DNA of 40,498 nt from Pseudonocardia sp. (GTDB lineage: Bacteria; Actinomycetota; Actinomycetes; Mycobacteriales; Pseudonocardiaceae), in the NCBI RefSeq assembly GCF_025465255.1, contig NZ_JAODNI010000193.1, positions 1 through 40,498 of the forward strand. The letters run 5' to 3'. The number at the start of each line of letters is the position of its first letter. Position 1 is the stretch's first letter. The position numbers and the translations under genes were made by a program. A model generated the notes under the pieces. That model saw nothing but the letters and a program-made list of their open reading frames with translations, was not told the origin of the DNA and did no database searches. This document shows positions 15,693 to 23,925 of this stretch, piece by piece.

Positions 15693-17786
15693 TCAGCGCG
15701 TCACGATCACGGCGTCCAGCGCGCGGCATCCCTGGCCGGCCGGCAGGACGAGCAGCGGGTTCACCTCGACGGACGCCAGGTCCGCCCGGTGGGCCGCGGC
15801 GAACTCCGACACGGCGACGACGGCGGCCGCCAGCGCGTCGACGTCCGCCGGGTCGGTGCCCCGCGCCCCGGTGAGCAGGGTCGCGCCCCGCAGCGCGGTG
15901 ACCATCGCCGCCGCCTCGTCCCGGGTGACCGGGGCGGGCCGCAGCACGACGTCGCGCAGGACCTCGACGAACACCCCGCCGAGACCGAGCGCGACGACCG
16001 GCCCGAACACCGGGTCGATCCGCGCGCCCACGATCGTCTCGACGCCCAGCGGGGCCAGCGGCGTGACCAGCACGCCGTCGATCCGGGCGGCCGGTGCCTT
16101 CTCCCGCACGGCGGCGAGGACCGAGCGGTGGGCGGCGCGGACGGCGCCCGCACCGGACAGCCCGAGGGCGACGCCGCCGACGTCGCTCTTGTGCCCGATG
16201 TCCGGGGACACGATCTTCAGCGCCACCGGGTGGCCCAGCTCCTCGGCGGCGGCGACCGCGCCGTCGACGTCCGGCGCCAGGCGCTGCGGCAGCGTCGGCA
16301 CGCCGGCCGCCGCGAGCAGCGAGGTGGCCTCCACCTCCGTGTAGGCCCGGCGCGGCAGTGCCCGGGCGGGCGGCAGGGGAGTGGGCAGCGGCCGGTCGAA
16401 CGTCGCCCCGAGCCGCGCCAGGGCGGCCACGGCCCGCACCGCGCGGTCCGTGTCCTCGAAGACCAGGAACCCGCTGCGCTCGTACTCGCGCACGGTCTCG
16501 GGCTCGGCGACGAAGCTCAGCACGACGAGCCGGTCCCCGCGGTCCGCCGTGCCCGCCTCGATGCTCTCCCGCAGCCGGCCGGCGAAGTTCGCGGACAGCG
16601 GCATGGTGGTGAAGAAGCCGACGAGCGCGTCGAAGCCGCCCTCGGCCAGCATGACCTTCCAGGCCGCGACGAACACGTCCATGTGGTTCAGCGCTTGCGC
16701 GGTGCAGTCCACCGGGTTGGCCGCGGATGCGTACGGGATCAGGTCCAGGACCGCGCGCTGCGCCTGGATCGGCATCGGCGGGACGGCGAGGCCGTGGCGT
16801 TCCGCGGAGTCGGCGAGCTGGATGCCCACCCCGCCGGAGACGGTGACGATGCCGAGCCGGTCGCCCGCGCGGGGCCGCGCGTGCGCGCAGGCGTAGGCGA
16901 TGTCGAGCTGCTCCTCCGTGCTCTCGGCGCGGTGGACGCCGTAGCGGGCGAGGACCGCGTCGTAGACCTGGTCCGAGCCCACGAGCGCGGCGGTGTGCGA
17001 GCGGGCGGCCTCGGCGCCGACCGCGGAGCGGCCCACCTTGAGCAGCACGATCGGCTTCCGCGCGGCGTGCGCCACGCGGAGCGCCTCGAGGAACCGCGGC
17101 CCGTCCTTGACGCCCTCGGCGTAGGCCAGGATCACGTCGATCTCGGGCCGCCCGGCCATCCACAGGAGAGCCTCGGCGAGGTCGACGTCCGGCTCGTTCC
17201 CGGTCGTCACCAGGTAGCGGACGCCGAGGCCGCGCTGCCCGGCGAGGTAGGCGACGTGGGCGCCGTAGGCCCCGGACTGGCTGACGATCCCGACGGACCC
17301 GGCGGTGGGGATCGCTCCGTCCAGGGCGGTGGCGAAGGTGGCGGCCAGCCCGGTGCCGGAGTTGAACGCGCCGATGCAGTTCGGGCCGAGCACCCGGACC
17401 CCGCCGGTCCGCGCCGTGGCGAGCAGCTCGTCCTGCAGCCGGGCGCCCTCCGGCCCGGACTCGGCGAACCCCGCGGAGAGGACGACCGCGGCCCGGACCC
17501 CGACCTCGGCGCACTCGCGCATCGCCTGCACCGCGGCCCGCGCCGGGACGGCGAGCACGGCGAGCTCCGGCACCTCGGGCAGGGACGCGAGGTCCGGCCA
17601 GCACCGTTCCCCCTGGACCTGCGCGCGGCGCGGGTTGACCGGGTAGACGCCGCCGGTGAAGCCCCAGTCGCGCAGGTAGCGCAGCACCCGGCCGGACACG
17701 CCTGCCCGGTTGTCCGAGGCCCCGACCAGGGCCACCGACCGTGCCTCGAGCACCGCCGCCACCCCGGATGTCGCCCGCTCCGCCAT
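15693..17786 (-). CDS. ADP-forming (NDP-forming) acyl-CoA synthetase family protein
   Basis: 697 aa. These enzymes join an organic acid to CoA with ATP, giving ADP and phosphate through a phosphohistidine. The order is: CoA-binding Rossmann domain (about 10-140; SVALVGASDN), two succinyl-CoA-ligase-like domains with VSQSGAYG and SHTAALVGSD, where His264 is the likely phosphohistidine, and a C-terminal ATP-grasp domain from about 480 (VALKIVSPDIGHKSDVGGVA, and SVEVNPLLV). Length matches fused single-chain members. Substrates in this family range from acetate to aromatic acids such as pimeloyl- or feruloyl-type. Its position beside amidohydrolase/enoyl-CoA hydratase remnants suggests it once belonged to an acid-degradation unit (inference). 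Confidence 0.92.
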   Translation of the reverse strand: MAERATSGVAAVLEARSVALVGASDNRAGVSGRVLRYLRDWGFTGGVYPVNPRRAQVQGERCWPDLASLPEVPELAVLAVPARAAVQAMRECAEVGVRAAVVLSAGFAESGPEGARLQDELLATARTGGVRVLGPNCIGAFNSGTGLAATFATALDGAIPTAGSVGIVSQSGAYGAHVAYLAGQRGLGVRYLVTTGNEPDVDLAEALLWMAGRPEIDVILAYAEGVKDGPRFLEALRVAHAARKPIVLLKVGRSAVGAEAARSHTAALVGSDQVYDAVLARYGVHRAESTEEQLDIAYACAHARPRAGDRLGIVTVSGGVGIQLADSAERHGLAVPPMPIQAQRAVLDLIPYASAANPVDCTAQALNHMDVFVAAWKVMLAEGGFDALVGFFTTMPLSANFAGRLRESIEAGTADRGDRLVVLSFVAEPETVREYERSGFLVFEDTDRAVRAVAALARLGATFDRPLPTPLPPARALPRRAYTEVEATSLLAAAGVPTLPQRLAPDVDGAVAAAEELGHPVALKIVSPDIGHKSDVGGVALGLSGAGAVRAAHRSVLAAVREKAPAARIDGVLVTPLAPLGVETIVGARIDPVFGPVVALGLGGVFVEVLRDVVLRPAPVTRDEAAAMVTALRGATLLTGARGTDPADVDALAAAVVAVSEFAAAHRADLASVEVNPLLVLPAGQGCRALDAVIVTR

Positions 17787-17820
17787 CGACGCCTCCTGCC
17801 TGTCGCCCCGGTCCGGACGC

Positions 17821-17988
17821 TACTCGGCGTCGTGCACGGCCTCGCCCCCGATGATCGTCGCCCGGACGCACCCCGGGTCGAGGACCTCGAGGGCGTCGTC
17901 GAGCGGGCGGTCGAGCACGATCAGGTCCGCCGCGGCCCCTCGCTCCACCCGGCGGGCCGGTCCGCCCGCGCCGGAGCCGGGCGGCTCC
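17821..17988 (-). pseudogene. amidohydrolase, C-terminal fragment
   Basis: Only about 55 codons remain, closed by TAG at 17821. The fragment reads ARRVERGAAADLIVLDRPLD and then VRATIIGGEAVHDAE, the beta-sandwich end of YtcJ/imidazolonepropionase-like amidohydrolases, where ADL-[LI]-V-L-D and a final GG-x-V-x-H are typical. All metal-binding residues are missing. An in-frame stop and loss of similarity lie just to the right, where the enoyl-CoA hydratase fragment begins on the other strand. Confidence 0.65.
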
Positions 17989-18316
17989 TGTCACCGCCTC
18001 GCGGACCGCGTCGAGGCGCGCGTCCACGGCCCGTGCGTCGGCGCCGGGATCGAGCTGCCCGCCTTCGCCGGACGCGTCGTCGCGGCCCCGGACACGACGT
18101 TCCGGCTGCCCGAGATCGGCATGGGCCTCATCCCGGGCGGGCGGGACCGTGAGCATCCCGCGCCGGATCGGGCGCTGGCGCACCCTGCACCTGGCGCTGG
18201 GCGGCGGCCCGCTCGGCGCCGCGGACGCCCTGGAGTGGGGACTCGTCGACGCCGTCGGGGCCTGGGCCGGCCCCGACGCCGTCAGCCGCGCAGGAAGGCC
18301 GCGACCAGCTCGGTGA
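17988..18316 (+). pseudogene. enoyl-CoA hydratase/isomerase, 5'-truncated and frameshifted
   Basis: Similarity starts at about 18005 with VHGPCVGAGIELPAFAGRVV and continues through FRLPEIGMGLIPGG, the oxyanion-hole and active-site region of crotonases. At about 18133-18140 the frame is lost (the expected PGAGGT is broken) and resumes as VSIPRRIGRWRTLHLALGGG up to a stop at 18314-18316. The first third of the protein is absent. The 3' end runs 35 bp into the hydrolase gene on the other strand. It cannot give an active enzyme. Confidence 0.72.
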
Positions 18317-19103
18317 ACTCCGCGGCCCGCTCGATCTGGGTCCAGTGCCCGCACCGGGCGAAGACGTGCAGGTCTGCGTCCGGCAGCAGGTTCACCATCG
18401 TCCAGGACACCCCGGGCGGGACCACCTTGTCCTCCCGGCCGTGGACCAGCAGCGACGGCGTCCGGATCCCGCGGACCTGCTCCTCGGTGATCGAGAGGTC
18501 GTTCCCGGCGTGCTTCGGGTCGAAGAACATCGCCCGGTACGCGTCGTAGGTCTCGACGCTGGCCTCGTACCGGATCCGCACCAGCTCGTCGGTGATGATC
18601 GACCTGTCGACGGCGAAGTAGTCCAGCAGCAGGGCCCGCATGTTCTCGGGGGAGGGCTCGTAGGCCCGCAACGCCTTCAGCCCGTCGGTGATCGTCATGC
18701 CGACGCCGGGGGAGCCCATCAGCACCATCCGGGAGACCCGGTCCGGGTGCTGCTCGGCCAGCGCGAGGGAGATGCGCCCGCCCAGGGAGTTCCCGACCAG
18801 CGACGCCCGCTCGATCCCGAGCGCGTCCATGAACCCGACGACGTGGTCCGTCCAGGTCTGCAGCGAGTACCGGACGTCGTCCGGCCGGGAGGTGGCGCCG
18901 TACCCCACGATGTCCGGCGCGAGGACCCGGAACTCCTGGGCGAGGCCGGGGATCGTCTTCTGCCAGTTCGCCCACCCGGAGACGCCCGGCCCGGAGCCGT
19001 GCAGCAGCAGGACGGGGTCGCCCGCGCCGGCGTCGAGGTAGAAGGTGTCGATCGGCCCGACGGCGATCCGGTGGCCCGTGCTGATGTCCGTGGTGGCGGT
19101 CAC
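18282..19103 (-). CDS. meta-cleavage product hydrolase (alpha/beta hydrolase, HsaD/BphD-like)
   Basis: 273 aa, GTG 19103 overlapping the dioxygenase stop by 4 bp (GTGA). The enzyme would break the C-C bond of the ring-opened product made by the preceding gene. Family features: HGSGPGVSGWANW at 35-47 (oxyanion part), nucleophile Ser106 in VGNSLGGR, Asp225 in HGREDKVVP, and His253 in CGHWTQIE. This Ser-Asp-His layout and the GSGPGVSGWANW text are typical of carbon-carbon hydrolases of biphenyl, cumate and steroid degradation rather than general esterases. Confidence 0.9.
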   Translation of the reverse strand: MTATTDISTGHRIAVGPIDTFYLDAGAGDPVLLLHGSGPGVSGWANWQKTIPGLAQEFRVLAPDIVGYGATSRPDDVRYSLQTWTDHVVGFMDALGIERASLVGNSLGGRISLALAEQHPDRVSRMVLMGSPGVGMTITDGLKALRAYEPSPENMRALLLDYFAVDRSIITDELVRIRYEASVETYDAYRAMFFDPKHAGNDLSITEEQVRGIRTPSLLVHGREDKVVPPGVSWTMVNLLPDADLHVFARCGHWTQIERAAEFTELVAAFLRG

Positions 19104-20170
19104 GACTGCTCCCCGAAGACGGCGAAAACCTTGTTGGAGTTGAAGACGTCGGTCTCCACGAAGGTCGACCAGTCCAGCGTCATGCCGAGCTCCTTCATGG
19201 CCCCGACCAGGCAGAACCAGTTCAACATCTCGTGCTGGCCGGCGTCGACGATCGCCGGCCCGGTGACGGCGCGCCAGGTGTCGGTGTCCCCGCGCACGAA
19301 CGCGTCGTAGAGGCGGCGGTCCGCCGCGGTGTCCGGGCGGAGGTGCCAGTCCTTGTCCACGAGGAACGCGTGCGACCAGCTCGACGACGCGACGAGCGCG
19401 ACGCGCTTCTCGGTGCCGGCGAGCGTCCGCGCGACCGCGGCGCCGAGGTCCATGCACCGCGCCGGCGACGGGCCGACCGGGTCCAGCTGCTCGTCCCTGA
19501 TCTCGGCGAACCGGGCCAGGCCGCCGCGCCGGGCGATGGCGTGCTGGCCGTAGCAGTTCACCGTGATCGGGACGATCGGGTACGGGAACTCGGTCCCGGC
19601 GTTGTCGTAGTCCAGGAACAGCTGGGTGTTGGCGATGGCGTGGGGAAACGGCGCGTTCTCCCGCTTGGCGTAGGAGTACGCGACGTCGAAACCCTCATGG
19701 AGCAGGCCGTCGGCGAGCCGGCGGGACACGCCGCGGTCGCCTTTCAGCGTGAACGTCATGTGGTCCGGGCGGCCCCAGGCGTTGGGGCTGCCCCGGTTGT
19801 TCATCAGCTCGAACGGCTCCACCTCGGTGTCTCCGTAGGCGAGCACGCAGAACGGCGGGACGACCTCCTCGCGGAAGTTCTCGTACTGGTCGTCGCCCCA
19901 GACCAGGACGAAGTCCGGCCGGAAAGCGTCGAGCTCCTTGCGGGTGCGGGCCAGGCCCTCCCGCAGCTCGGCACGGTGCCGGGCGGCGGCCGCGACCCCG
20001 CCGTCGTCACCCCACTCCTGCTGCATGCGCGCAGGCCAGGTGGCCGGGTCCTTGAGCTCGGCCGGGATGTCCGGGTCCGTCAGCGTCCAGCGCAGCAGGC
20101 CCGCCATTTGCTCGTCCGTACCCGCCAGCAGGGGATAGTGGGTCAGTCCCAGTCCGAGGAACTCCGCCAT
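19100..20170 (-). CDS. class III (LigB-type) extradiol ring-cleavage dioxygenase
   Basis: 356 aa, ATG 20170. LigB-superfamily enzymes use Fe(II) and O2 to open a catechol ring next to the diol. His11 in LGLTHYPLL is the expected first iron ligand. VWGDDQYENFREEVVPPF at about 91-108 marks the second, but the residue that would be histidine in the best-known members is read as aspartate or glutamine here. VALVASSSWSHAFLVDKDW and WFCLVGAMKELGM are also typical of this branch. Being longer than LigB or MhpB, it may be a one-subunit enzyme. A promoter-operator lies 43 bp upstream of the ATG. The substrate is unknown; the cluster suggests a carboxylated or alkylated catechol. Confidence 0.86.
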   Translation of the reverse strand: MAEFLGLGLTHYPLLAGTDEQMAGLLRWTLTDPDIPAELKDPATWPARMQQEWGDDGGVAAAARHRAELREGLARTRKELDAFRPDFVLVWGDDQYENFREEVVPPFCVLAYGDTEVEPFELMNNRGSPNAWGRPDHMTFTLKGDRGVSRRLADGLLHEGFDVAYSYAKRENAPFPHAIANTQLFLDYDNAGTEFPYPIVPITVNCYGQHAIARRGGLARFAEIRDEQLDPVGPSPARCMDLGAAVARTLAGTEKRVALVASSSWSHAFLVDKDWHLRPDTAADRRLYDAFVRGDTDTWRAVTGPAIVDAGQHEMLNWFCLVGAMKELGMTLDWSTFVETDVFNSNKVFAVFGEQS

Positions 20171-20212
20171 GACCGCCTCCTCGTCCCCGACGTCGTCGCC
20201 GGGACCCCTGCG

Positions 20213-20242
20213 ACCCTAGACAAACCTGCATACAGGTTTCAA
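20213..20242 (-). promoter_or_regulatory. promoter with embedded GntR-type operator, leftward operon
   Basis: Minus strand: -35 TTGAAA at 20242-20237, 18 nt, -10 TAGGGT at 20218-20213. The spacer is mostly filled by a perfect palindrome, AAACCTG-CATA-CAGGTTT (20222-20239 on the plus strand). A regulator bound here would block RNA polymerase. Nearly the same element occurs at 20982-21010 in the other orientation. Confidence 0.72.
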
Positions 20243-20255
20243 GGGTGGCCCGGGA

Positions 20256-20948
20256 TCAGACCGGCGAGCGGGACGGGTCCTCCGCGCGCACGAGGTCGTG
20301 CCGGTGCAGGCTCATCAGCTTCGTCAGGGCCTCGCGGTCGCCGTCCCGGATCGCGGCGACGATCTCGCCGTGCACGGCGATGCTGTGCGCGTACATCTCC
20401 TCGTGCCCGGGGATCAGCTCCACCCGGGTCAGGGTTCCGGTGATGATCGCGGCGATCGCCTCGTACATCCCGGCGAGCACGGGGATCCGGGCGGCGCGCG
20501 CGATCGCGAGGTGCAGCCGCATGTTCGCCTCCAGGAACGCCCGGGCCCCGGCCGCCGCCCGCATCTCCTCGACCGCCCACTCCATGTCCCGCACGTCCGC
20601 GGGCCCGGCGCGGTCCAGCGCCACCGAGGTGAGGGTGTCCTCCAGGTGCGTCCGGGCCTCGAAGAGGCCGAGGGGATCCGTGCTGCTGCCGGAGAACCAG
20701 AGGTCGAGGGCGCCCAGCCGGACCTGCGGCGGCCGGCTCGATACGAACACGCCACCGCCGGGCCCGGGCCGCACGATCACCAGCTCGCGGTCCCGCAGGA
20801 TCCGCAGTGCCTCGTTCATCACGGTCGGGCTGACCCGGTGCCGCGCCATGAGGTCCGTGCGCCGGCCCAGCGAGGTGCCGACCGGGGTGCGCTCGGCCAG
20901 CAGCGTGTTCTCGATGTCGGCGGCGACCTGCTGGGCGCGTGACGGCAT
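20256..20948 (-). CDS. GntR family transcriptional regulator, FCD (FadR-like) subfamily
   Basis: 230 aa. Residues 1-75 form the winged helix: RTDLMARHRVSPTVMNEALR is the helix-turn-helix and GPGGGVFVSS the wing. Residues 95-220 are an FCD ligand domain (FEARTHLEDTLTSVALDRAG, then NMRLHLAIARAAR and IAVHGEIVAAIRDGDREAL) with Asp/His positions that usually bind a metal and an organic-acid effector. It sits between the two aromatic operons. Its own 5' end is 37 bp from one operator, so it probably represses both operons and perhaps itself until a pathway acid binds (inference). Confidence 0.92.
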   Translation of the reverse strand: MPSRAQQVAADIENTLLAERTPVGTSLGRRTDLMARHRVSPTVMNEALRILRDRELVIVRPGPGGGVFVSSRPPQVRLGALDLWFSGSSTDPLGLFEARTHLEDTLTSVALDRAGPADVRDMEWAVEEMRAAAGARAFLEANMRLHLAIARAARIPVLAGMYEAIAAIITGTLTRVELIPGHEEMYAHSIAVHGEIVAAIRDGDREALTKLMSLHRHDLVRAEDPSRSPV

Positions 20949-20981
20949 GGCGGGAGCCTACACGGGAGAAAATGCAATGTC

Positions 20982-21010
20982 TTGAATCATGTGTGCAGGA
21001 TTGTTAGCGT
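20982..21010 (+). promoter_or_regulatory. promoter with embedded GntR-type operator, rightward operon
   Basis: -35 TTGAAT at 20982-20987, 17 nt, -10 TAGCGT at 21005-21010. The imperfect palindrome AATCATG-TGTG-CAGGATT (20985-21002; 6 of 7 arm bases pair) lies over the spacer. It matches the leftward operator in 14 of 18 positions, read on that promoter's own strand. ATG 21053 is 42 bp downstream. Confidence 0.7.
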
Positions 21011-21052
21011 CACACCGCCCTGACGCCGACGTCCCCGGGGGTCGAGAAGCCC

Positions 21053-22051
21053 ATGCCCACCACGATTCCCGAGGGCGTGATCGACGTGCACACGCACGCG
21101 ATCGCGGACCGGCTCCCGGACCTCGCCGGGCGCCCCGGCCGCTGGCCGTCGGTGGAGCGCACGGCCGAGGACAGGGCGAACATCCTGCTCGACGGCCGCA
21201 TCTACCGGGAGATCGACGACCGGTGCTGGTCCGCGGCCCGGCGGCTGCGGGACATGGACGCCGAGGGCGTCGCCGCGCAGGTGGTCTCGCCGATCCCGGT
21301 GACGCTGTGCCACGACCAGCCCGCCGACGGGGCGGCCGTCCTCGCCGCCGCCCAGAACGACTTCCTCGCCTCACTGGTGGCCGAGGCGCCGGGCCGGCTC
21401 CTCGCCCTCGGCGCGGTTCCGCTGCAGGACCCGGAGCGGGCCGTCGCCGAGCTCGCGCGCTGCGTCGACGAGCTGGGCTTCCTCGGCGTCGAGATCGGCA
21501 CCCGGGCCGGGGACACCGAGCTGAACGACCCGTCCCTCGACCCGTTCTTCGACGCCGCCGCCGAGCGCGGGGCGTTCGTCCTCGTGCATCCCGTGGACCT
21601 CACCCTGGACCCGCGGCTCGCCGCGCTCGGCATCGGCTTCGGGCTCGGCATGCCGGTGGAGACGGCCACCGCGGCGGCCGGGCTGCTCACCGGCCGCCCC
21701 CGCCGGCCCGGCGTGCGGCTGTGCCTCGCCCACGGCGGGGGAGCGCTGCCCGCGATCCTGCCCCGGCTGGACCGCGGCGCGGTGCTCGCCGGGCGCGGGG
21801 ACGAGCCCCTGCCGAGCGAGCGGGCCCGCGAGCTGTGGTGCGACTCGCTGACCTACGAGTCCGCCAGCCTCGACCTCGCCGTCACCCGGTTCGGCGCGGA
21901 GCACGTCCTGCTCGGCACGGACTACCCGTTCGCCGCCCGCGAGGCCCCGCCGGGCGCCGTCCTGTCCGGCGTGGACCCGTCCCTCGCCGCGGCGGTCCGC
22001 CGCGCCAACGCCCTGGACGTGATCGACGCCGTCCACCCCCTCCTCGCCTGA
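21053..22051 (+). CDS. amidohydrolase 2 / ACMSD-type decarboxylase
   Basis: 332 aa, ATG 21053. This family contains ACMSD, gamma-resorcylate and 5-carboxyvanillate decarboxylases, metal enzymes that remove CO2 from ring or ring-opened acids without a cofactor. All ligands can be placed: His13 and His15 in DVHTHA, His179 in LVHPVD, His227 in LAHGGG, and Asp290 in LGTDYPF. ACMSD acts on a carboxymuconate semialdehyde, so a role on the ring-cleavage product made by the class III dioxygenase is plausible (inference). First gene of the rightward operon, 34 bp before the dioxygenase alpha gene. Confidence 0.87.
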   Translation: MPTTIPEGVIDVHTHAIADRLPDLAGRPGRWPSVERTAEDRANILLDGRIYREIDDRCWSAARRLRDMDAEGVAAQVVSPIPVTLCHDQPADGAAVLAAAQNDFLASLVAEAPGRLLALGAVPLQDPERAVAELARCVDELGFLGVEIGTRAGDTELNDPSLDPFFDAAAERGAFVLVHPVDLTLDPRLAALGIGFGLGMPVETATAAAGLLTGRPRRPGVRLCLAHGGGALPAILPRLDRGAVLAGRGDEPLPSERARELWCDSLTYESASLDLAVTRFGAEHVLLGTDYPFAAREAPPGAVLSGVDPSLAAAVRRANALDVIDAVHPLLA

Positions 22052-22085
22052 TCCCGCCCCTGAGCCGGCCGAACTGGAGCCCACC

Positions 22086-23363
22086 ATGACCGCGACGTTC
22101 GACCCCACCCGGCAGCTGGCACCGTCCGGCCCGCTCGTCGAGGAGGACCGCGAGCACCACCGCTTCAGGGTGCACCGCTCGACCATGACCTCGCCGGAGA
22201 TCCACGCGCTGGAGCTGGAGCGGGTCTTCGGGCACAGCTGGCTCTACGTCGGGCACGAGTCAGAGATCCGGGAGCCGGGGGACTACGTGCGCCGCCCCGT
22301 CGGCAACCGCGCCGTGTTCATGGTCCGGAACAAGGCGGGCGAGGTGAAGGTCTTCCACAACAGCTGCAGCCACCGCGGCGCGGTGGTGTGCCGCAAGGAC
22401 TCCGGCAACGCCAAGGTCTTCCAGTGCTTCTACCACGCCTGGTCGTTCGACACGGACGGGAAGCTGGTGGGGGTCCCGGACCGGGAGGCCTACGGGGACG
22501 GGCTGGACTTCGGCGCGCTGGGCCTGCGGCCGGTCGCGCGGGTGGAGAGCTACCGCGGCTTCGTGTTCCTCAGCTACGACCCGGACATCATGGGCCTCGT
22601 CGACTACCTGGCGGGCGCGGCCGAGTACCTCGACCTCGTCGTCGACGCCACCGGGGACGCGGAGATCATCCGCGGTACCAACGAGTACGCGATCGACGCC
22701 AACTGGAAGCTGTTGGCGGAGAACAGCATCGACGGCTACCACGCCGTCCCGACCCACGACACGTACTTCAAGTACCTCGTCTCGCTCGGGACGGACCTGT
22801 CCGGCGGGGTCGCGGGCACGGCGAAGTCGCTCGGCAACGGCCACGCGGTGCTGGAGTACGCGGCGCCGTGGGGACGGCCGGTGGCGAAGTGGGAGCCGCT
22901 GTTCGGCGAGGACTCGCGCGAGGAGATCGGCCGGCTGCGGGCGGACCTCGTCGAGAAGTACGGGGAGGCGCGGGCCCGGCGGATGGCGGACACCAACCGC
23001 AACATGTTGATCTACCCGAACCTGGTGATCAACGACATCATGGCGATCACCGTGCGCACCTTCATGCCCACCTCCGCGGACCGGATGGAGGTCACCGCCT
23101 GGGAGATGGCGCCCCGGGACGAGCTGCCCCAGCTGCGCCAGCGCCGCCTGGACAGCTTCCTGACCTTCCTCGGCCCGGGCGGGTTCGCGACCCCGGACGA
23201 CATCGAGGCCCTGGAGTCCTGCCAGCAGGGCTTCCACAGCGGGGGCCTGGAGTGGAACGACCTCTCCCGCGGCATGGCCCGGGATCCCCTGGCGAACGAC
23301 GAGGAACAGATGCGGGCCTTCTGGCGGCAGTGGAACTCCCAGGTCACGGGGGTCGAGCGATGA
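22086..23363 (+). CDS. Rieske non-heme iron aromatic dioxygenase, alpha subunit
   Basis: 425 aa. It carries the active site for cis-dihydroxylation of an aromatic ring. The Rieske centre is complete: Cys94 and His96 in CSHRG, Cys114 and His117 in CFYHAW. The mononuclear iron region reads AENSIDGYHAVPTH at 211-224, giving His219 and His224, with Asp216 as the likely electron bridge; the third ligand, a late acid, is probably in GFATPDDIEALE. The closest known functions are p-cumate/benzoate-type dioxygenases (judged by overall look only). The beta gene follows with an ATGA overlap. No ferredoxin or reductase gene is nearby. Confidence 0.92.
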   Translation: MTATFDPTRQLAPSGPLVEEDREHHRFRVHRSTMTSPEIHALELERVFGHSWLYVGHESEIREPGDYVRRPVGNRAVFMVRNKAGEVKVFHNSCSHRGAVVCRKDSGNAKVFQCFYHAWSFDTDGKLVGVPDREAYGDGLDFGALGLRPVARVESYRGFVFLSYDPDIMGLVDYLAGAAEYLDLVVDATGDAEIIRGTNEYAIDANWKLLAENSIDGYHAVPTHDTYFKYLVSLGTDLSGGVAGTAKSLGNGHAVLEYAAPWGRPVAKWEPLFGEDSREEIGRLRADLVEKYGEARARRMADTNRNMLIYPNLVINDIMAITVRTFMPTSADRMEVTAWEMAPRDELPQLRQRRLDSFLTFLGPGGFATPDDIEALESCQQGFHSGGLEWNDLSRGMARDPLANDEEQMRAFWRQWNSQVTGVER

Positions 23364-23878
23364 CCGCGCTCGAGCCCGCACCCGTCGTGACCGGCGTCCG
23401 CGACGTGACCCGGGCCGACGTCGAGGACTTCCTCTACGCCGAGGCCGAGCTGCTCGACGCCTGGGAGCTCGACACCTGGATCGCCCTCTTCACCGCCGAC
23501 TGCCGCTACGTCGTCCCCTGCAACGACACCCCGGAGGGCGACCCGACCCGGGACCTCGTCCTGATCGACGACAACGCGCTGCGGCTCCGCTCCCGGGTGG
23601 AGCGGCTCAACAGCCGCAAGGCCCATCGCGAGTACCCGCACTCGACGACGAGCCACCAGGTCTCGAACGTGCGCCTGCGGCCGGTCGAGGGGGAGGAGCT
23701 GCCGGTCGTCGCGGAGTTCACGGTGTGGCGGTTCCGCGGTGAGCGCTCGACCACCTACGTGGGCCGCTACGCCTACCGGCTCCGCGTCGTCGACGGGCAC
23801 CTGCGGATCGCCGCGAAGCGCGCGACCCTCGCCATGGGCTCGCTGCGCCAGGTCGCCGACGTGGCGATCATCCTGTGA
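23360..23878 (+). CDS. aromatic-ring dioxygenase, beta subunit
   Basis: 172 aa, ATG 23360 overlapping the alpha stop by 4 bp. The SnoaL/NTF2-like cone fold of dioxygenase small subunits is recognisable from FLYAEAELLDAWELDTWIAL, the middle RVERLNSRKAHREYPHSTTS and the end RIAAKRATLAMGSLR. It has no catalytic residues and stabilises the alpha3-beta3 hexamer. Its stop lies within the first 15-bp unit of a tandem repeat that also holds the next start codon. Confidence 0.92.
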   Translation: MTALEPAPVVTGVRDVTRADVEDFLYAEAELLDAWELDTWIALFTADCRYVVPCNDTPEGDPTRDLVLIDDNALRLRSRVERLNSRKAHREYPHSTTSHQVSNVRLRPVEGEELPVVAEFTVWRFRGERSTTYVGRYAYRLRVVDGHLRIAAKRATLAMGSLRQVADVAIIL

Positions 23879-23925
23879 CCGATCATCCTGTGACCGGGCA
23901 TCCTGTAAGCGGGCATCCTGTGGGC
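23866..23925 (+). repeat. four tandem 15-bp units across the beta-subunit stop and dehydrogenase start
   Basis: Units at 23866, 23881, 23896 and 23911. The first two are identical (GATCATCCTGTGACC). The third and fourth keep GGGCATCCTGT and diverge after it. Unit 1 contains both the beta stop and the first GTG of the dehydrogenase. Because the unit is five codons long, later units read through as pentapeptides of the type VTGHP. Recent slippage expansion is likely. Confidence 0.9.

Noticed and set aside
15610..18975. Very long minus-strand frame (over 1100 codons) across the synthetase and hydrolase genes
   Set aside because: It is a frame shadow: the synthetase and hydrolase reading frames in the same DNA carry complete family motifs, while this frame is arginine-rich low complexity.
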